Below, one piece after another: positions 36,876 through 47,859 of a stretch of 64,000 bases of DNA; position 1 is the stretch's first letter; every line of letters starts with the position of its first letter. Source of the DNA: Shewanella japonica (lineage in GTDB: Bacteria > Pseudomonadota > Gammaproteobacteria > Enterobacterales > Shewanellaceae); NCBI RefSeq assembly GCF_002075795.1, contig NZ_CP020472.1, positions 2,711,001-2,775,000 of the forward strand, in the 5' to 3' direction. The notes under the pieces are model-generated. The model was not told the DNA's origin and ran no database searches. It was given only the letters and a program-made list of their open reading frames with translations. Both the position numbers and the translations under genes were made by a program.

Positions 36876-39800
36876 TTAACTTTTTCACTCGACATCCAAC
36901 CATCGCAAACTTGATGATGCTGGCGTTTTTTGTTGTCGGCCTAAGTAGTATTGGCAAAATTAAGCGAGAAACATTCCCAGAGTTTAGCCCGCCTTACATT
37001 ATTGCCAGTGTCGTTTATCCTGGCGCCTCTCCTGCAGAGGTTGAAGAAAGCTTATGTTTGAGAATGGAAGATGCCATTGATGGCCTAAGCGACATAGAAG
37101 AAACTAAATGTGATGCACAAGAAGGCTTTGCCTCTCTTACCGTTAAGCTCACAGGTGATGCCGATATGGGCCGCAGTTTAGTCGATATTCAGACTGAAAT
37201 TAACGCCATTAAAGACTTCCCATCACAAATTGACCCACCGACCGTCAAAGAGCTTGATTGGGCAGAACCTGTCGTCGATATTGCTATTGCAGCCGATGCC
37301 AGTTTGCCTCACTTAAAGTCTTACGCTGAAGATTTAAAGCGACGGTTAAAGATTGATGCAGGGGTTAATTTAGTCACGGTATCAGGCTTTTCAGATCATC
37401 AAATCCGAGTAGAGTTAAACGAGGCTGACATAAGACGTTTAGGACTTACCGTGGCAGAAGTCGCCGATAAAGTTGGCCGTCAGAACGTTCAAATGCCAGC
37501 AGGCAGCGTAGAGTTATCAGATAAAAACTTATTGATCCGTTTTGATGAGCGGCAAATTACCCCAGATAATTTGGGTAAAATAATCGTATCATCAAACCCT
37601 GAAGGCGGTGTGGTTCGCTTACGTGACATCGCTAAAATTGAAGACTTATTTGAACTAGAAGAAGAGCACACCATATTTAATGGTAAAGCTGCTGCGGTAT
37701 TAAAAGTTCAAAAAAATAAAGCTGATGATGCTTTGCGCATTAAAGAGCGTGTCACCGAGTTTGTGGCTCAAGAGCAACTCGTCGCCCCTGATGGCGTAAC
37801 GCTCACGCTCACAAATGATATGTCATCATTGCTTCAAGACAGATTATCCATGCTGCTTAAGAATGGCTGGCAAGGGATCATCTTAGTGTTCTTTTCAATG
37901 TGGCTGTTTTTCTCGTTACGTTATTCTTTTTGGGTGTCCGCAGGTCTGCCAGTCGCCTTCATGGGCGGGTTATTTTTAATGTGGGTGTTTGGCGTATCCA
38001 TTAACATCATGAGCCTAGTCGGTTTGTTGATGGCTATTGGTATCATGATGGATGATGCCATTGTGATCGCAGAATCAGTTGCCGCCCATGTAGAAAAAGG
38101 CTTACCCATTAATGATGCTGTCACTCAAGGAGTTAAAAAGGTCGCACCAGGGGTATTCTCACCCTTTTTAACGACAGTGTTTATTTTTGGCAGTTTGTTG
38201 TGGCTTGACGGCCAAATGGGCGATGTACTATCCGTTGTACCACTCGTCTTAATTATGGTGCTCAGCGTCAGTTTGATTGAAGCATTTTTGATTTTACCGA
38301 ACCATTTAAGCCACTCATTAAAATCAAATAAACAAGAAAAACCACCACTTAAATTTAAGCGTGTATTTTTAGAAAAATTTGAGCATTTCCGTAATAACAA
38401 TTTAGTTGAAGCTGTCACCTTTGTGGTTAAGTGGCGTTATGCAAGCCTTGGGGCAACCTTAGGTTTACTCTTTGTCTCTATTGCCCTAGTTGCCGGCGGC
38501 GCTGTGAAATTTGTTGGCTTCCCTGAACTTGATGGTGATATCGCTGAAGCGCGCATTATATTGCCGCCAGGCTCAACACTAGATCAAACCAAACAAGTGG
38601 TCGAAAAGTTAGTCGCCAGCGCAAATAAAGTGGGTGACCGTTATAGCAAAGAGAATCAAGAAGACTCAAATTTGATTCGCTATATCACCGAACAATACAA
38701 CATGAACGCCGATGCCGGTGAATCAGGTCCCCACGTTGCAACAGTCAGGTTAGATTTATTGTCAGCGGAGACTCGTGAAAGCTTAATCGATGACTTTATT
38801 CGAGATTGGCGTCTAGAAAGTGGAGACATTGCTGAGCCATTATCGCTCGTCTTTAAGCAACCAAGTATGGGGCCTGCTGGGCGTGATGTGGAAGTCAGAC
38901 TTCAACATGATGACTTAGAATTACTCAAAATGGCCTCAGTCGATCTACAATCTTATTTAAGCCAGTTCTCAGGCGTAAATGGTATTTTGGACGACATGCG
39001 CCCTGGTAAAGAAGAAGTACTCGTTAAACTGCGTGACGGCGCTGAAAATTTCGGTGTCGATGGCGAGATGATCGCATCACAACTGCGCGCAGCTTACTTT
39101 GGGCAAACTGCCGATGACGTGCAAGCAGGACCTGAAAACATTGAAATTCAAGTACGCCTAAATAAACAACAAGCAGGGAATTTACAGGCATTAGCCAACT
39201 TCCCTATTATGCTTAGTGATGGGAGTCAGCTACCACTTAATGCTGTCGCTACATTGAATTATGAGCGCTCTTACGTACGTATACAGCGAATTGAAAGTCA
39301 GCGTACCGTAACCGTAATGGCTGATATTGATAATGCTAAAGCCAATGGTAGTGAGATTGTCAGCAAAGTACGTAATGAATATGCCAATGAATTACGGGAA
39401 AAATACCCAGGTTTACGAGTGGACTATGAAGGTGCGGCTAAAGAAACCGCTAAAACTGGAGCCTCGTTCATGCAAGGTTTCATCATTGGCTTATTTGGCT
39501 TGTTCGCCATTTTAAGTTTTCAATTCAGAAGTTACTTAGAACCATTTGTGGTGATGTTAGCCATCCCACTTGCCTTAATTGGGGTATTCTGGGGACACTT
39601 ATTAACAGGTCACAGCTTATCAATGCCATCAATTTTAGGCTTTGTTTCATTAGCTGGTATTGTCGTCAACGACTCCATATTATTGGTGCAATACATAAGG
39701 CACCACGTTGATATAGGTGATGACATTCAAGAAGCAGTAGTCAAAGCGAGCCGAGATAGGTTTAGAGCGGTATTTTTAACATCGCTTACTACAGCTGCTG

Positions 39801-39979
39801 GGTTACTGCCATTACTAATGGAAACCTCATTACAGGCACAAGTCGTAAAACCGATTGTAATCTCTATTGTGTTTGGTATTTTCACCTCTACCTTATTGGT
39901 ATTATTTATTATACCAAGTGCTTATGCCGTATTAGCTGACTTTAACCTCGTGCATAAGCATGAAGAATTGTCAGCCTAA
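36872..39979 (+). CDS. RND-family efflux pump (AcrB/MexF-type permease)
   Basis: A 1035-residue proton-driven pump with the two-fold RND layout: 12 membrane segments in two groups (first helix near residue 12; helices 2-6 about 335-490; second half about 525 and 860-1020) and two large periplasmic loops. The proton-relay Asp pair lies in GIMMDDAIVIAESV of helix 4. Substrates cannot be told. By the sequence it belongs to the AcrB-like multidrug group rather than the heavy-metal CzcA group, with moderate confidence. It ends in a shared terminator. Confidence 0.93.
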   Translation: MINFFTRHPTIANLMMLAFFVVGLSSIGKIKRETFPEFSPPYIIASVVYPGASPAEVEESLCLRMEDAIDGLSDIEETKCDAQEGFASLTVKLTGDADMGRSLVDIQTEINAIKDFPSQIDPPTVKELDWAEPVVDIAIAADASLPHLKSYAEDLKRRLKIDAGVNLVTVSGFSDHQIRVELNEADIRRLGLTVAEVADKVGRQNVQMPAGSVELSDKNLLIRFDERQITPDNLGKIIVSSNPEGGVVRLRDIAKIEDLFELEEEHTIFNGKAAAVLKVQKNKADDALRIKERVTEFVAQEQLVAPDGVTLTLTNDMSSLLQDRLSMLLKNGWQGIILVFFSMWLFFSLRYSFWVSAGLPVAFMGGLFLMWVFGVSINIMSLVGLLMAIGIMMDDAIVIAESVAAHVEKGLPINDAVTQGVKKVAPGVFSPFLTTVFIFGSLLWLDGQMGDVLSVVPLVLIMVLSVSLIEAFLILPNHLSHSLKSNKQEKPPLKFKRVFLEKFEHFRNNNLVEAVTFVVKWRYASLGATLGLLFVSIALVAGGAVKFVGFPELDGDIAEARIILPPGSTLDQTKQVVEKLVASANKVGDRYSKENQEDSNLIRYITEQYNMNADAGESGPHVATVRLDLLSAETRESLIDDFIRDWRLESGDIAEPLSLVFKQPSMGPAGRDVEVRLQHDDLELLKMASVDLQSYLSQFSGVNGILDDMRPGKEEVLVKLRDGAENFGVDGEMIASQLRAAYFGQTADDVQAGPENIEIQVRLNKQQAGNLQALANFPIMLSDGSQLPLNAVATLNYERSYVRIQRIESQRTVTVMADIDNAKANGSEIVSKVRNEYANELREKYPGLRVDYEGAAKETAKTGASFMQGFIIGLFGLFAILSFQFRSYLEPFVVMLAIPLALIGVFWGHLLTGHSLSMPSILGFVSLAGIVVNDSILLVQYIRHHVDIGDDIQEAVVKASRDRFRAVFLTSLTTAAGLLPLLMETSLQAQVVKPIVISIVFGIFTSTLLVLFIIPSAYAVLADFNLVHKHEELSA

Positions 39980-40010
39980 ACAAACCATAAGCTCAAACTG
40001 ACAAGAAACA

Positions 40011-40043
40011 AAAGGCCGTTAATGACAACATTAACGGCCTTTT
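40011..40043. terminator. Bidirectional terminator between the RND pump and marR-like gene
   Basis: A perfect 14-bp stem (40011-40024 with 40029-40042), loop ACAA, between convergent genes. The T-run is short (four). Confidence 0.82.
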
Positions 40044-40101
40044 AATTGATAGATCGATATACCTGAAACTGTAAATAGACTCCCTCTTATTCATGCTCAG
40101 G

Positions 40102-40512
40102 CTATGTATTTATTTTATTCAACAATTGCAATAAAGTTTGCTGTTCTTGCTCATCGAGAGCTTCCAGACACTTCTCATTGACCCACTGCGCTTCATGGAT
40201 CAAGTCTTGCTCTAGCGCTTTGCCCGCGTCAGTTAAGAAAATTTGGAATGCACGGCGATTGTCTGACTCTTGGTGGCGAGTGATATAGCCTTGTACTTGT
40301 AATTGATCTAGCAGACGCGTCATGGTGTAGTTAGCCACATCACATAGCTTTGATAGTTCAGTTTGGCTTATGCCCTCTTCTTGCCATAAAGAAAACAGCA
40401 CCGGCCAAAGCTTAACGTCTAATTCATAACGTTTTAAGCGTTCATCAAGCTCATTTTGAAGCGTGATGTTGAGGTGAGAGATTTGATAATAAAGACTTTC
40501 GTACCGCTTCAT
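40102..40512 (-). CDS. MarR-family transcriptional regulator
   Basis: A 136-residue winged-helix regulator with the MarR core (GISQTELSKLCDVANYTMTRLLDQLQ near residues 50-75, then GYITRHQESDNRRAFQIFLT, the wing). MarR proteins typically respond to phenolic ligands or oxidants. It is convergent with the efflux operon, so a link to it is possible but not shown by the sequence. Confidence 0.9.
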   Translation of the reverse strand: MKRYESLYYQISHLNITLQNELDERLKRYELDVKLWPVLFSLWQEEGISQTELSKLCDVANYTMTRLLDQLQVQGYITRHQESDNRRAFQIFLTDAGKALEQDLIHEAQWVNEKCLEALDEQEQQTLLQLLNKINT

Positions 40513-40666
40513 AAAACCCTCCTACATGCTCAGCAATCCTTAGCTACTAGGTAAATTAACGAATCAAGCCAAGAATGCAGATTTCTGAGTTGTATTTTAG
40601 ATTACCATCATATACTCAGGTTAACACCTTAAGCTAGGTAAGATACGTATAAGACCGCTATTTTAG

Positions 40667-41125
40667 TCAGTCTGTTACAAATTGATTAATATAGCGGTAG
40701 TAACAAGCACGCCCTAACCCTGCAATGACGCCTCTTTCTACTGGAAATTCAATAGCATCTTCTAACAATCTCACCAATGAAGGGTTGTTGATTATATGCT
40801 CAGTACCAATACTGCTAATTAGGGATAAGCTGTTATCATCATTTTCATTATAATCAACAATCACGAAAGCGTGACGTTCAACTGTCACCTGCACCTTTTC
40901 CACTGGCGTAATCAAGAAATACTCCCCATCAATACCATTAAGTACACTAGCAAATAACTTAGCAAACTTTTTCGGCAGTGGACTGCCCAAATACGTCCAC
41001 TCGCCTTGCATATTAATATTAAATAGTGGTTCATCACTGCATAACGGTGTAGACGATTGCTGGCTTTCGTCATTATTGGGGCTTAATTGCCCCAATTGTT
41101 CGGCAATGTTAATGGGTTCAGCCAT
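40667..41125 (-). CDS. DUF1285 protein
   Basis: A 152-residue soluble protein. After a polar 30-residue N-terminus, LFNINMQGEWTYLGSPL, LFASVLNGIDGEYFLITPVEKVQVTVE and AFVIVDY follow the DUF1285 pattern. The family's function is unknown. It overlaps the end of the ydiJ-like gene by eight bases and is probably co-translated with it. Confidence 0.8.
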   Translation of the reverse strand: MAEPINIAEQLGQLSPNNDESQQSSTPLCSDEPLFNINMQGEWTYLGSPLPKKFAKLFASVLNGIDGEYFLITPVEKVQVTVERHAFVIVDYNENDDNSLSLISSIGTEHIINNPSLVRLLEDAIEFPVERGVIAGLGRACYYRYINQFVTD

Positions 41126-44100
41126 TATCTTGTTTCGCTTGAACTAACAATTGCAATAAGGCTTCAATTGGATGTTTTGGTTTGAAGCCTGCAAAACGTT
41201 TAACTTGGCTTCGACATGAATAGCCTGACACTAAAATTTGCGTTTTATCGTCAATCTTATCTAAGGTCGGCTGCCAAGACATAGCAAACAATTTAGTTGA
41301 ACGACCTAAATTATCTTGTTCGTGACCGTAGGTGCCTGCCATACCGCAGCAACCAACGTTTATCACATCGAATTCAGCCCCAAAGTGACTAAATATGGTT
41401 TTCCATTCTGCTGGCGTGGCAGGTTTTGCCGTAGATTCAGTACAATGGCTGAACCAACTAAATTTTTGCTGCGTGTTATTCAGTTTTGGTATTGAATTGA
41501 TGGCATCCGTTAGCCATTCATTTGCTAATAACACTTCAAAATTTCCACGACTATTGCCTAATACTTGCTGATATTCATCTCGGTAACATAAGACTAAGGC
41601 TGGGTCTAACCCTACCATTGGCATATTAAGGGCGTACACTTGATTCAAAAAATCAGCACTGGATTGCGCTGTTTTTGCAAACTTATCTAAAAAACCTTTT
41701 ATGTGGGTAGGCTTACCATTAGGTTTAAATGGCAATAATACCGGCTTTAAGCCCATTTCTTTTATTAGCTGAATAAAGCGATACACCAGATCCGCATCAT
41801 AAAAGCTGTTAAAAGGATCTTGAACCACTAACACATATTGAGCACGCTCTGACTCAGGAATACCCTGTAGCGCTTCTAAATCATAGCCACGACTTTCGTG
41901 TCCATCTAAGCGTTGTTTGAGTGTCGGCACCGATAATGCTGGCGCATCGACATAACCAATCGATTTTTTAATCACCCATTGGCTGAGTTTATTTTGCGAT
42001 GCAAAGTTAGTCACCTTTGGCATTGCTGCCATAATAGGTAACATATCTTCAATACCTGCGACCAAATAGTCTTTTGCTGGGCGCATGTAACGCTTGTAAT
42101 AGATATTAAAAAATTGCGCTCTGAATTTAGGCACATCGACTTTAACTGGGCATTGTCCAGAGCATGCTTTACAGGCTAAACATCCTTTCAAAGACTCCAT
42201 CACTTCATGGGAATAATCGTAGTCACGCTCTGCGTTATAGCTATTCTGAGCACGTTGTAAAAAACTTAATGGTTTTGACTTAGCTAGGGCATCAACATCA
42301 ACACCTTCAGCTTCTAGTAAACGTAGCCATTCTCTCATTAAGCCACTGCGCCCCTTTGGCGAATGGATACGGTCACCCGTTGCTTTAAATGACGGACACA
42401 TAAAAGAATAACTGCTGTAGTTAAAGCAAAGGCCATTACCATTGCAGTTCATCACATCAGGAAACGCATCACGTACTTGGATTGGGATTTGACGGTCGAA
42501 TGTGCCACGTTTAACACTGTCGACGTTAAACATCATAGGGCCACTGTCTTTTGGAGCAACCAATTTACCTGGGTTTAAACGGTTTTGCGGATCGAATAAA
42601 CCTTTAATTTCTTCAAGCTCACCGTACAGTTCATCGCCAAATACCGCTGGACCGTATTCTCCGCGAACACCTTTACCATGTTCACCCCACATCAAGCCGC
42701 CATATTTAAGCGTTAACTCTGCCACTTGATCTGAAATGGTTTTCAATAACTTTTCATCTGCTTCATCACACATATCTAGTGCAGGACGAACATGTAACAC
42801 ACCAGCATCAACATGACCAAACATGCCATATTGCAGCTTATGCCCGTCTAATAAATCACGAAACTCCATAATAAAGTCAGCTAGGTTTTCAGGCGGCACT
42901 GCGGTGTCTTCGGCAAATGCAAGTGGTTTTCGGCGTCCTTTTGTTGCGCCTAGCAGACCTACTGCTTTTTTACGCATCGCATAAATTTTATTGATACTTG
43001 GTTTATCTGAAGTGATTTGATAACCCACAACACCAGCTTCTTCATTGGCAAGTTGGCTTGCCAACACAGATTCCAGTTTGCTAATACGAGCTTTGACATC
43101 CTCTTCATCACCCGCAAACTCAACCATGTTAAGCCCCTCGATGACTTTATCAGGTACAGCTTCAATCAGGTGTGAAACTGAATGCCAGATGATATCTTCG
43201 CGGGCAAGGTTAAGCACTTTTGAATCGATCGTTTCAACCACTGTGGCACTCGCTGCAACCAAAGAAGGTGCATGCCGTAATGCTGACTCAAACGAATCAT
43301 ATTTGATATTAAGCATCATTCGCGTGTTAGGAAGCGGTGTAATATTAAGTTTAGCTTCGGTTAAGACCGCTAGCGTGCCTTCAGAGCCTGCTATTATCCG
43401 CGATAAATCAAATTGAGTCAGATCATCATTCCAGACATGGCGTAAATCATACCCCGTTAAAAAACGATTTAACGCAGGGAATTGCTTAACAATCAAGTCT
43501 CGCTTTTCATGACAACGACTCGCAATATGACTGACAATATGTTGAGCAAAGGAATTGTGATTAACTTGTTGGTGTAAATCACCTTGTTTACCCAGTGCAA
43601 TATCACCTTGCATTGGTGAAGTTGCTAGTACACTGCCATCAACCAGCACGCTGGTTAGTCCTAATACATGATCTGAGGTTTTACCATAGACAAGAGAGCC
43701 CGCACCTGAAGCATCAGTATTAATCATCCCGCCAACAGTGGCACGGTTAGAGGTTGATAAGTCAGGACTAAAAAAGTATCCATGTGGCCGCAGTGCATCG
43801 TTCAATGCATCTTTAACGACACCGGCTTGTACTCTGACCCAACCTTCTTCAGCGTTGACTTCAAGCACTTGATTCATATGCCTTGAAACATCAAGAATAA
43901 AGCCATGAGTTAAAGACTGACCGTTAGTACCTGTACCACCGCCACGGGCACTAAAAGTGACTTGCTTATATTGAGGATCTGAAGCCAGTGTTAACACCAG
44001 TTCAACATCAGTTTGATTTAGCGGATAAATTACAGCTTGAGGTAAAAACTGGTAAACAGAATTATCGGTCGCTTGGATTAGCCTTGCGCTGTAACGTTTA

Positions 44101-44195
44101 TCTATTTCACCTGCAAACGAAGAGGCTTCAAGCGCTTCTAAAAAGCGTAAATAGATAGGTTCTAATGTTTGATGATGGGATAGCAGCGGCAGCAT
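41118..44195 (-). CDS. ydiJ: FAD-linked and Fe-S oxidoreductase, YdiJ-like
   Basis: A 1025-residue fusion of a FAD-binding (PCMH-type) domain (about residues 40-270, with ARGGGTGTNGQSLTHG and TVGGMINTDASGAGS), a FAD-linked oxidase C-terminal domain (about 280-540, with HVDAGVLHVRPALD and GEHGKGVRGEY), and a C-terminal iron-sulfur half (cysteines in CLACKACSGQCPVKVD, about 670, and CCF/CCG-type motifs near the end, such as VGCCGMAG). This is the YdiJ architecture; enterobacterial relatives oxidise D-2-hydroxy acids such as D-2-hydroxyglutarate. The substrate here is not proven. DUF1285 follows with an eight-base overlap. Confidence 0.88.
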   Translation of the reverse strand: MLPLLSHHQTLEPIYLRFLEALEASSFAGEIDKRYSARLIQATDNSVYQFLPQAVIYPLNQTDVELVLTLASDPQYKQVTFSARGGGTGTNGQSLTHGFILDVSRHMNQVLEVNAEEGWVRVQAGVVKDALNDALRPHGYFFSPDLSTSNRATVGGMINTDASGAGSLVYGKTSDHVLGLTSVLVDGSVLATSPMQGDIALGKQGDLHQQVNHNSFAQHIVSHIASRCHEKRDLIVKQFPALNRFLTGYDLRHVWNDDLTQFDLSRIIAGSEGTLAVLTEAKLNITPLPNTRMMLNIKYDSFESALRHAPSLVAASATVVETIDSKVLNLAREDIIWHSVSHLIEAVPDKVIEGLNMVEFAGDEEDVKARISKLESVLASQLANEEAGVVGYQITSDKPSINKIYAMRKKAVGLLGATKGRRKPLAFAEDTAVPPENLADFIMEFRDLLDGHKLQYGMFGHVDAGVLHVRPALDMCDEADEKLLKTISDQVAELTLKYGGLMWGEHGKGVRGEYGPAVFGDELYGELEEIKGLFDPQNRLNPGKLVAPKDSGPMMFNVDSVKRGTFDRQIPIQVRDAFPDVMNCNGNGLCFNYSSYSFMCPSFKATGDRIHSPKGRSGLMREWLRLLEAEGVDVDALAKSKPLSFLQRAQNSYNAERDYDYSHEVMESLKGCLACKACSGQCPVKVDVPKFRAQFFNIYYKRYMRPAKDYLVAGIEDMLPIMAAMPKVTNFASQNKLSQWVIKKSIGYVDAPALSVPTLKQRLDGHESRGYDLEALQGIPESERAQYVLVVQDPFNSFYDADLVYRFIQLIKEMGLKPVLLPFKPNGKPTHIKGFLDKFAKTAQSSADFLNQVYALNMPMVGLDPALVLCYRDEYQQVLGNSRGNFEVLLANEWLTDAINSIPKLNNTQQKFSWFSHCTESTAKPATPAEWKTIFSHFGAEFDVINVGCCGMAGTYGHEQDNLGRSTKLFAMSWQPTLDKIDDKTQILVSGYSCRSQVKRFAGFKPKHPIEALLQLLVQAKQDNG

Positions 44196-44542
44196 AGTCG
44201 ACTTCTGTTATAGTAATTTTGTCATCATTATAAACAAAAAAATAACAGCTAAGTAGTTGAGTTAGTAAAATTCATTAAATTTTGATATCGATTGAATATT
44301 CTACAAAATCATGGCCGCATATTTCATCAATTGATAGATATCTGTCTCATCCTAATGAATATGATGACTTATCATTGAGCATCATTGGCACAATTGTAAT
44401 GTCTGTAATTAATTGGTAGACAATAATTGGCAAAAATTAATTGGCCAAATTGATAACCGAGCCTAACAATAAACGACCTGTTAATACCTACAGAGTAAGT
44501 TCATATCGGTTTTAGAGTAATGTTCAAAATTTAAATAGCGCT
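44196..44542. other. Gap between ydiJ and the exported cupin gene
   Basis: About 350 AT-rich bases. A short dyad (TTGGCCAA near 44440) within three nearby AATTGG copies is the only pattern. No gene or terminator is visible. Confidence 0.4.
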
Positions 44543-45022
44543 TTATTTCTGCTTGATTGTTAACGGTTTACCTTCTATTCCTGCATAAAAAACAATTATC
44601 TCGACTGGTTCTACTCCTGAGTTAGTACCGTAATGCCACTTATCAACGACTTCAGCTATTGCATCACCCGCTTTCATAACGAGTTGTTTACCGGCTTTTG
44701 TCGTTACAGTTAAATGTCCTTTCGTTAATATGCCAGCATTAATGACCGGATGCTGGTGATATGGCAAAGTTGCACCGGGGGCAATGGTTATTTTTAAAAT
44801 AGTGACTTCTGGTTGACCTGTTGGATAACTAGGTAGTGTACGACCATCCCAACTTTTGCTTGTTTTAAGGAGTTGCTCAACTGCAATATCATCGGTTGGC
44901 TCTATGGCAACAGCTGTACTCAAAAAACTAGAAACGAAAGTCAAGCTTAGACCTAAAAACATTACTGAACGTAAAGCGCTTGCTAGGCACGGTATCTTCT
45001 TAGCTGTGAAGTGGTAAATCAT
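44543..45022 (-). CDS. Exported cupin-domain protein
   Basis: A 159-residue protein with an N-terminal hydrophobic leader (about residues 18-39, cleavage near AVA/IE) and one cupin barrel (about 70-150). The metal-binding motif is partly preserved: LPYHQHPVINAGILTKGHLTV gives two His and a Gly-rich turn; the second motif has WHYGTNSG. Such small periplasmic cupins may be sugar or metal sensors or enzymes; no specific function can be given. It has no obvious operon partner. Confidence 0.75.
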   Translation of the reverse strand: MIYHFTAKKIPCLASALRSVMFLGLSLTFVSSFLSTAVAIEPTDDIAVEQLLKTSKSWDGRTLPSYPTGQPEVTILKITIAPGATLPYHQHPVINAGILTKGHLTVTTKAGKQLVMKAGDAIAEVVDKWHYGTNSGVEPVEIIVFYAGIEGKPLTIKQK

Positions 45023-45124
45023 GTTATTTCCTTATAGTCGATGATTTTAAATCAGAGATGAATATTAAAGCAGAGTCAAAATCCGTTTTATACAAATCTA
45101 TCTGAAGCACTAATTTGAGATGCT

Positions 45125-45236
45125 AAATCCAAAATATTTAATCCAAAGTACTCAATCCAAAGCACTCAATCCAAAGCACTCAATCCAAAGCACTTAATCC
45201 AAAGCACTTACTCCAAAGTTCTTAATCAGAAGCGCT
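45125..45236. repeat. Tandem array, eight 14-bp units
   Basis: Consensus CAATCCAAAGCACT repeats at exact 14-base steps from 45125 to 45236. Units three to five (45153-45194) are identical; the outer units drift. No spacers, so not CRISPR. It lies in the gap between the cupin gene and galK, downstream of galK's terminator on the minus strand. Together with the 13-bp array at 24191 it shows that short tandem duplications arise in intergenic DNA of this genome. Confidence 0.9.
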
Positions 45237-45333
45237 AAATAGCCATAGCTGGATTGCTATCTGTTTTTATCAGATTCTTATTATATACAGCTTAAATACC
45301 AAGCTTATGAAAAACCAGTGAAAAGATATCCAT

Positions 45334-45374
45334 AAAAAAACACCTATCGAGTCATCATGCAAACTAGATAGGTG
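45334..45374 (-). terminator. Terminator of the galKT operon
   Basis: CACCTATC (45341-45348) pairs with GATAGGTG (45367-45374), with a further AGT/ACT pairing inside the loop. The A-run at 45334-45340 is a T-run on the minus strand, 110 bases beyond the galK stop. Confidence 0.75.
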
Positions 45375-45483
45375 ATAAGTGTGATGATCAGAATACTAAA
45401 TTACATGTGTCGTGTAACAAAATAGACGGTATTACAGACGATATAGATTACTAAGAAACAGTAACAATAACGATAAATAACAC

Positions 45484-46641
45484 TTACTTATCTACCGCAG
45501 TCGCTCCCTCTTCCGCACTGCATATGAAGATACTTGGAGTCAGGCCTGTTTGCTGCTCGTATTGTGCATTAACCGCTTTAATCACTTGCTCAACCATCTC
45601 ATCAGGTACGAGTGAAACCACACAACCTCCAAAGCCTCCACCGGTCATTCTTACTCCACCAGACTCTCCTATCTCAGCTTTAATGATCTCCACTAAAATA
45701 TCGATTTCCGACACCGTTATTTCAAAATCATCTCGCATAGATGCATGCGATTCTGCCATAAGTCGTTGTAATGTTTTGATGTCATTATTTCTCATTGCCT
45801 CAGCAGCATCTATAGTACGTTGATTTTCGGTGATAATATGCCTTGCTCGCTTGGCGATAACTGATGAAAGTTCACTTTGTTGATCATTAAATCTTGCGAT
45901 ATCAACATCACGCAGTGCCTGAACATTAAAATAAGCTGCTGCATCTTCACATTGCTGCCTGCGAGTATTGTACTCACTGTCGACTAAACCACGTTTTTTA
46001 TTGGAGTTTACAATTAATACGCTGAAACCATCAGGCAGTTTTACTGGCTGAGTTTTTAATGAGCGGCAATCAATTAATAACGCATGGCCTTTTTTGGCCT
46101 GCGCCGAAATAAGCTGATCCATAATGCCGCAATTACACCCAACAAACTTATTCTCAGCTTCTTGGCCATTTAGGGCGATTTCTTGTTGCGATATAGCTAA
46201 GTGATATAAGGTTTTAAAGGTTTGACCTATTACCACTTCTAATGCCGCAGATGAGCTTAACCCCGCGCCTTGTGGGACATTTCCACTAATAACGATATCG
46301 GCGCCATTAAAATGATAACCACGTAATAATAAGTGCTTTACCACACCACGAATGTAATTAGCCCAATCATGCTCTGCATGAGTTATTTCTTCACTTACAC
46401 TAAACTCATCAACAGCTAAGCCATAATCTAAAGAAATAACTCGTACGACATTGTCATCACGACGACTTGCAGCGACTGCTGCGTTGTAATTAATGGCACA
46501 TGGCAACACAAAACCATCATTATAATCAGTGTGCTCGCCAATTAAGTTGACTCTGCCTGGCGCCGTAACGACATGACTAGAGGCATAACCAAATTGCGCT
46601 TCGAAAGCGTGTTTTACATTCTTTATCAATTGCTCACTCAT
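45484..46641 (-). CDS. galK: Galactokinase GalK
   Basis: GalK phosphorylates galactose with ATP to galactose-1-phosphate. The 385-residue GHMP kinase has the galactokinase signature [16 protein letters not shown] (residues 29-44), the ATP-binding [14 protein letters not shown] near 125 and the C-terminal GGFGGCVV. Length is normal. It is 100 bases downstream of galT on the same strand. No galE or galactose transporter lies in the window. Confidence 0.96.
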   Translation of the reverse strand: MSEQLIKNVKHAFEAQFGYASSHVVTAPGRVNLIGEHTDYNDGFVLPCAINYNAAVAASRRDDNVVRVISLDYGLAVDEFSVSEEITHAEHDWANYIRGVVKHLLLRGYHFNGADIVISGNVPQGAGLSSSAALEVVIGQTFKTLYHLAISQQEIALNGQEAENKFVGCNCGIMDQLISAQAKKGHALLIDCRSLKTQPVKLPDGFSVLIVNSNKKRGLVDSEYNTRRQQCEDAAAYFNVQALRDVDIARFNDQQSELSSVIAKRARHIITENQRTIDAAEAMRNNDIKTLQRLMAESHASMRDDFEITVSEIDILVEIIKAEIGESGGVRMTGGGFGGCVVSLVPDEMVEQVIKAVNAQYEQQTGLTPSIFICSAEEGATAVDK

Positions 46642-46740
46642 TATTCAATCCGTTATCTGTGTTATCTCTTTAAATAAAGCGCTTCGATGCGCCAGCTACT
46701 GGCTATATTTCGTAGTCCTTATACTTGCCCAAATGGCCGC

Positions 46741-47775
46741 TTATTCTGATTTATAATGCACATCACTTTGCTGACGAAGCATTGTGGCTGCTTGTTCTGG
46801 GGTGAGATCCCGTTGAGATTCGGCCATCATTTCATATCCCACCATAAACTTTCGTACACTGGCAGAACGTAAAAGTGGAGGTAAAAAGCTGGCATGTAAT
46901 GTCCATTCAGGGTGGGTTTCGCCATCAAATGGAGCACCATGCCACCCCATTGAATACGGGAAAGAACAATTAAAAAGGTTGTCGTATTTAATGGTAATTT
47001 TTTTAATAATATCGGCGAGTGTCGACTGTTGTGCACAGCTGAGTTCTGTCATGCGAGTTACACTAAAACGCGGTAAGACTAATGTTTCAAATGGCCAAGC
47101 CGCCCAATAAGGCACCACAACGACCCAATCTTCATTAGCCACTACAATGCGTTCTGCATTGTCCAGTTCTCTGCCAACGTAGTCATTTAAAAGGCTTGAT
47201 TGATGGGCCTCATAATACGAAGACAATGCCAGTTGTTTTTTTTGCACTAACGTTGGTAAATGATTTTGCGCCCAAACTTGGCCATGTGGATGAGGGTTTG
47301 AGCAGCCCATAACCGCCCCTTTATTCTCAAATACTTGTACCCACTGATACTGCTCGCTTAATTCTCGAGTTTGCTCTTGCCAACAGGCCACGACTTTTGT
47401 GATGGCAGCAACAGATAGCTGCGGCAAGCTTTTACTGTGATCAGGCGAAAAACAAATGACACGACTTTCACCTTGCTCTGATTCTATTTTAAATAAAGGA
47501 TCGTTTTCACTGTGTTTAGGGGTGTCTGGTTTTAATGCAGCAAAATCATTTTGAAATACAAAAGTATCTTGATACTCAGGGTTCACTTCTCCATTAATTC
47601 GCGTATTACCTGAGCACAAAAAGCATGACTCGTCATAACTAGGCTTAACGTCATTATCAATGCTTTCAACTTGGCCTTGCCAAGGCCGCTTTGCTCGATG
47701 TGGCGAAACAAGTATCCACTCATTTATCAATGGATTAAATCGGCGATGAGGATGCTCAGTAGGATCAAACGTCAT
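46741..47775 (-). CDS. galT: Galactose-1-phosphate uridylyltransferase GalT
   Basis: GalT exchanges UMP between UDP-glucose and galactose-1-phosphate in the Leloir pathway. The active-site HPH is in [11 protein letters not shown] (near residue 160), and zinc-site residues are in SCFLCSGN and related stretches. I choose ATG 47775, giving 344 residues and the family N-terminus ([15 protein letters not shown]). An ATG four codons upstream (47787) is also possible. It precedes galK, and the operon is divergent from a LacI-type gene. Confidence 0.95.
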   Translation of the reverse strand: MTFDPTEHPHRRFNPLINEWILVSPHRAKRPWQGQVESIDNDVKPSYDESCFLCSGNTRINGEVNPEYQDTFVFQNDFAALKPDTPKHSENDPLFKIESEQGESRVICFSPDHSKSLPQLSVAAITKVVACWQEQTRELSEQYQWVQVFENKGAVMGCSNPHPHGQVWAQNHLPTLVQKKQLALSSYYEAHQSSLLNDYVGRELDNAERIVVANEDWVVVVPYWAAWPFETLVLPRFSVTRMTELSCAQQSTLADIIKKITIKYDNLFNCSFPYSMGWHGAPFDGETHPEWTLHASFLPPLLRSASVRKFMVGYEMMAESQRDLTPEQAATMLRQQSDVHYKSE

Positions 47776-47859
47776 GATGCTTTCCATTTCAATTTTATAA
47801 ACAATAATGCTAATAACTCGATGTCACACGTGCTGTTTAAAAACAATACAATGACAAAA

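Noticed and set aside
45125-45236. Possible CRISPR array or iteron-type replication origin
   Set aside because: No spacers; no replication initiator gene, DnaA-box cluster or origin context nearby.
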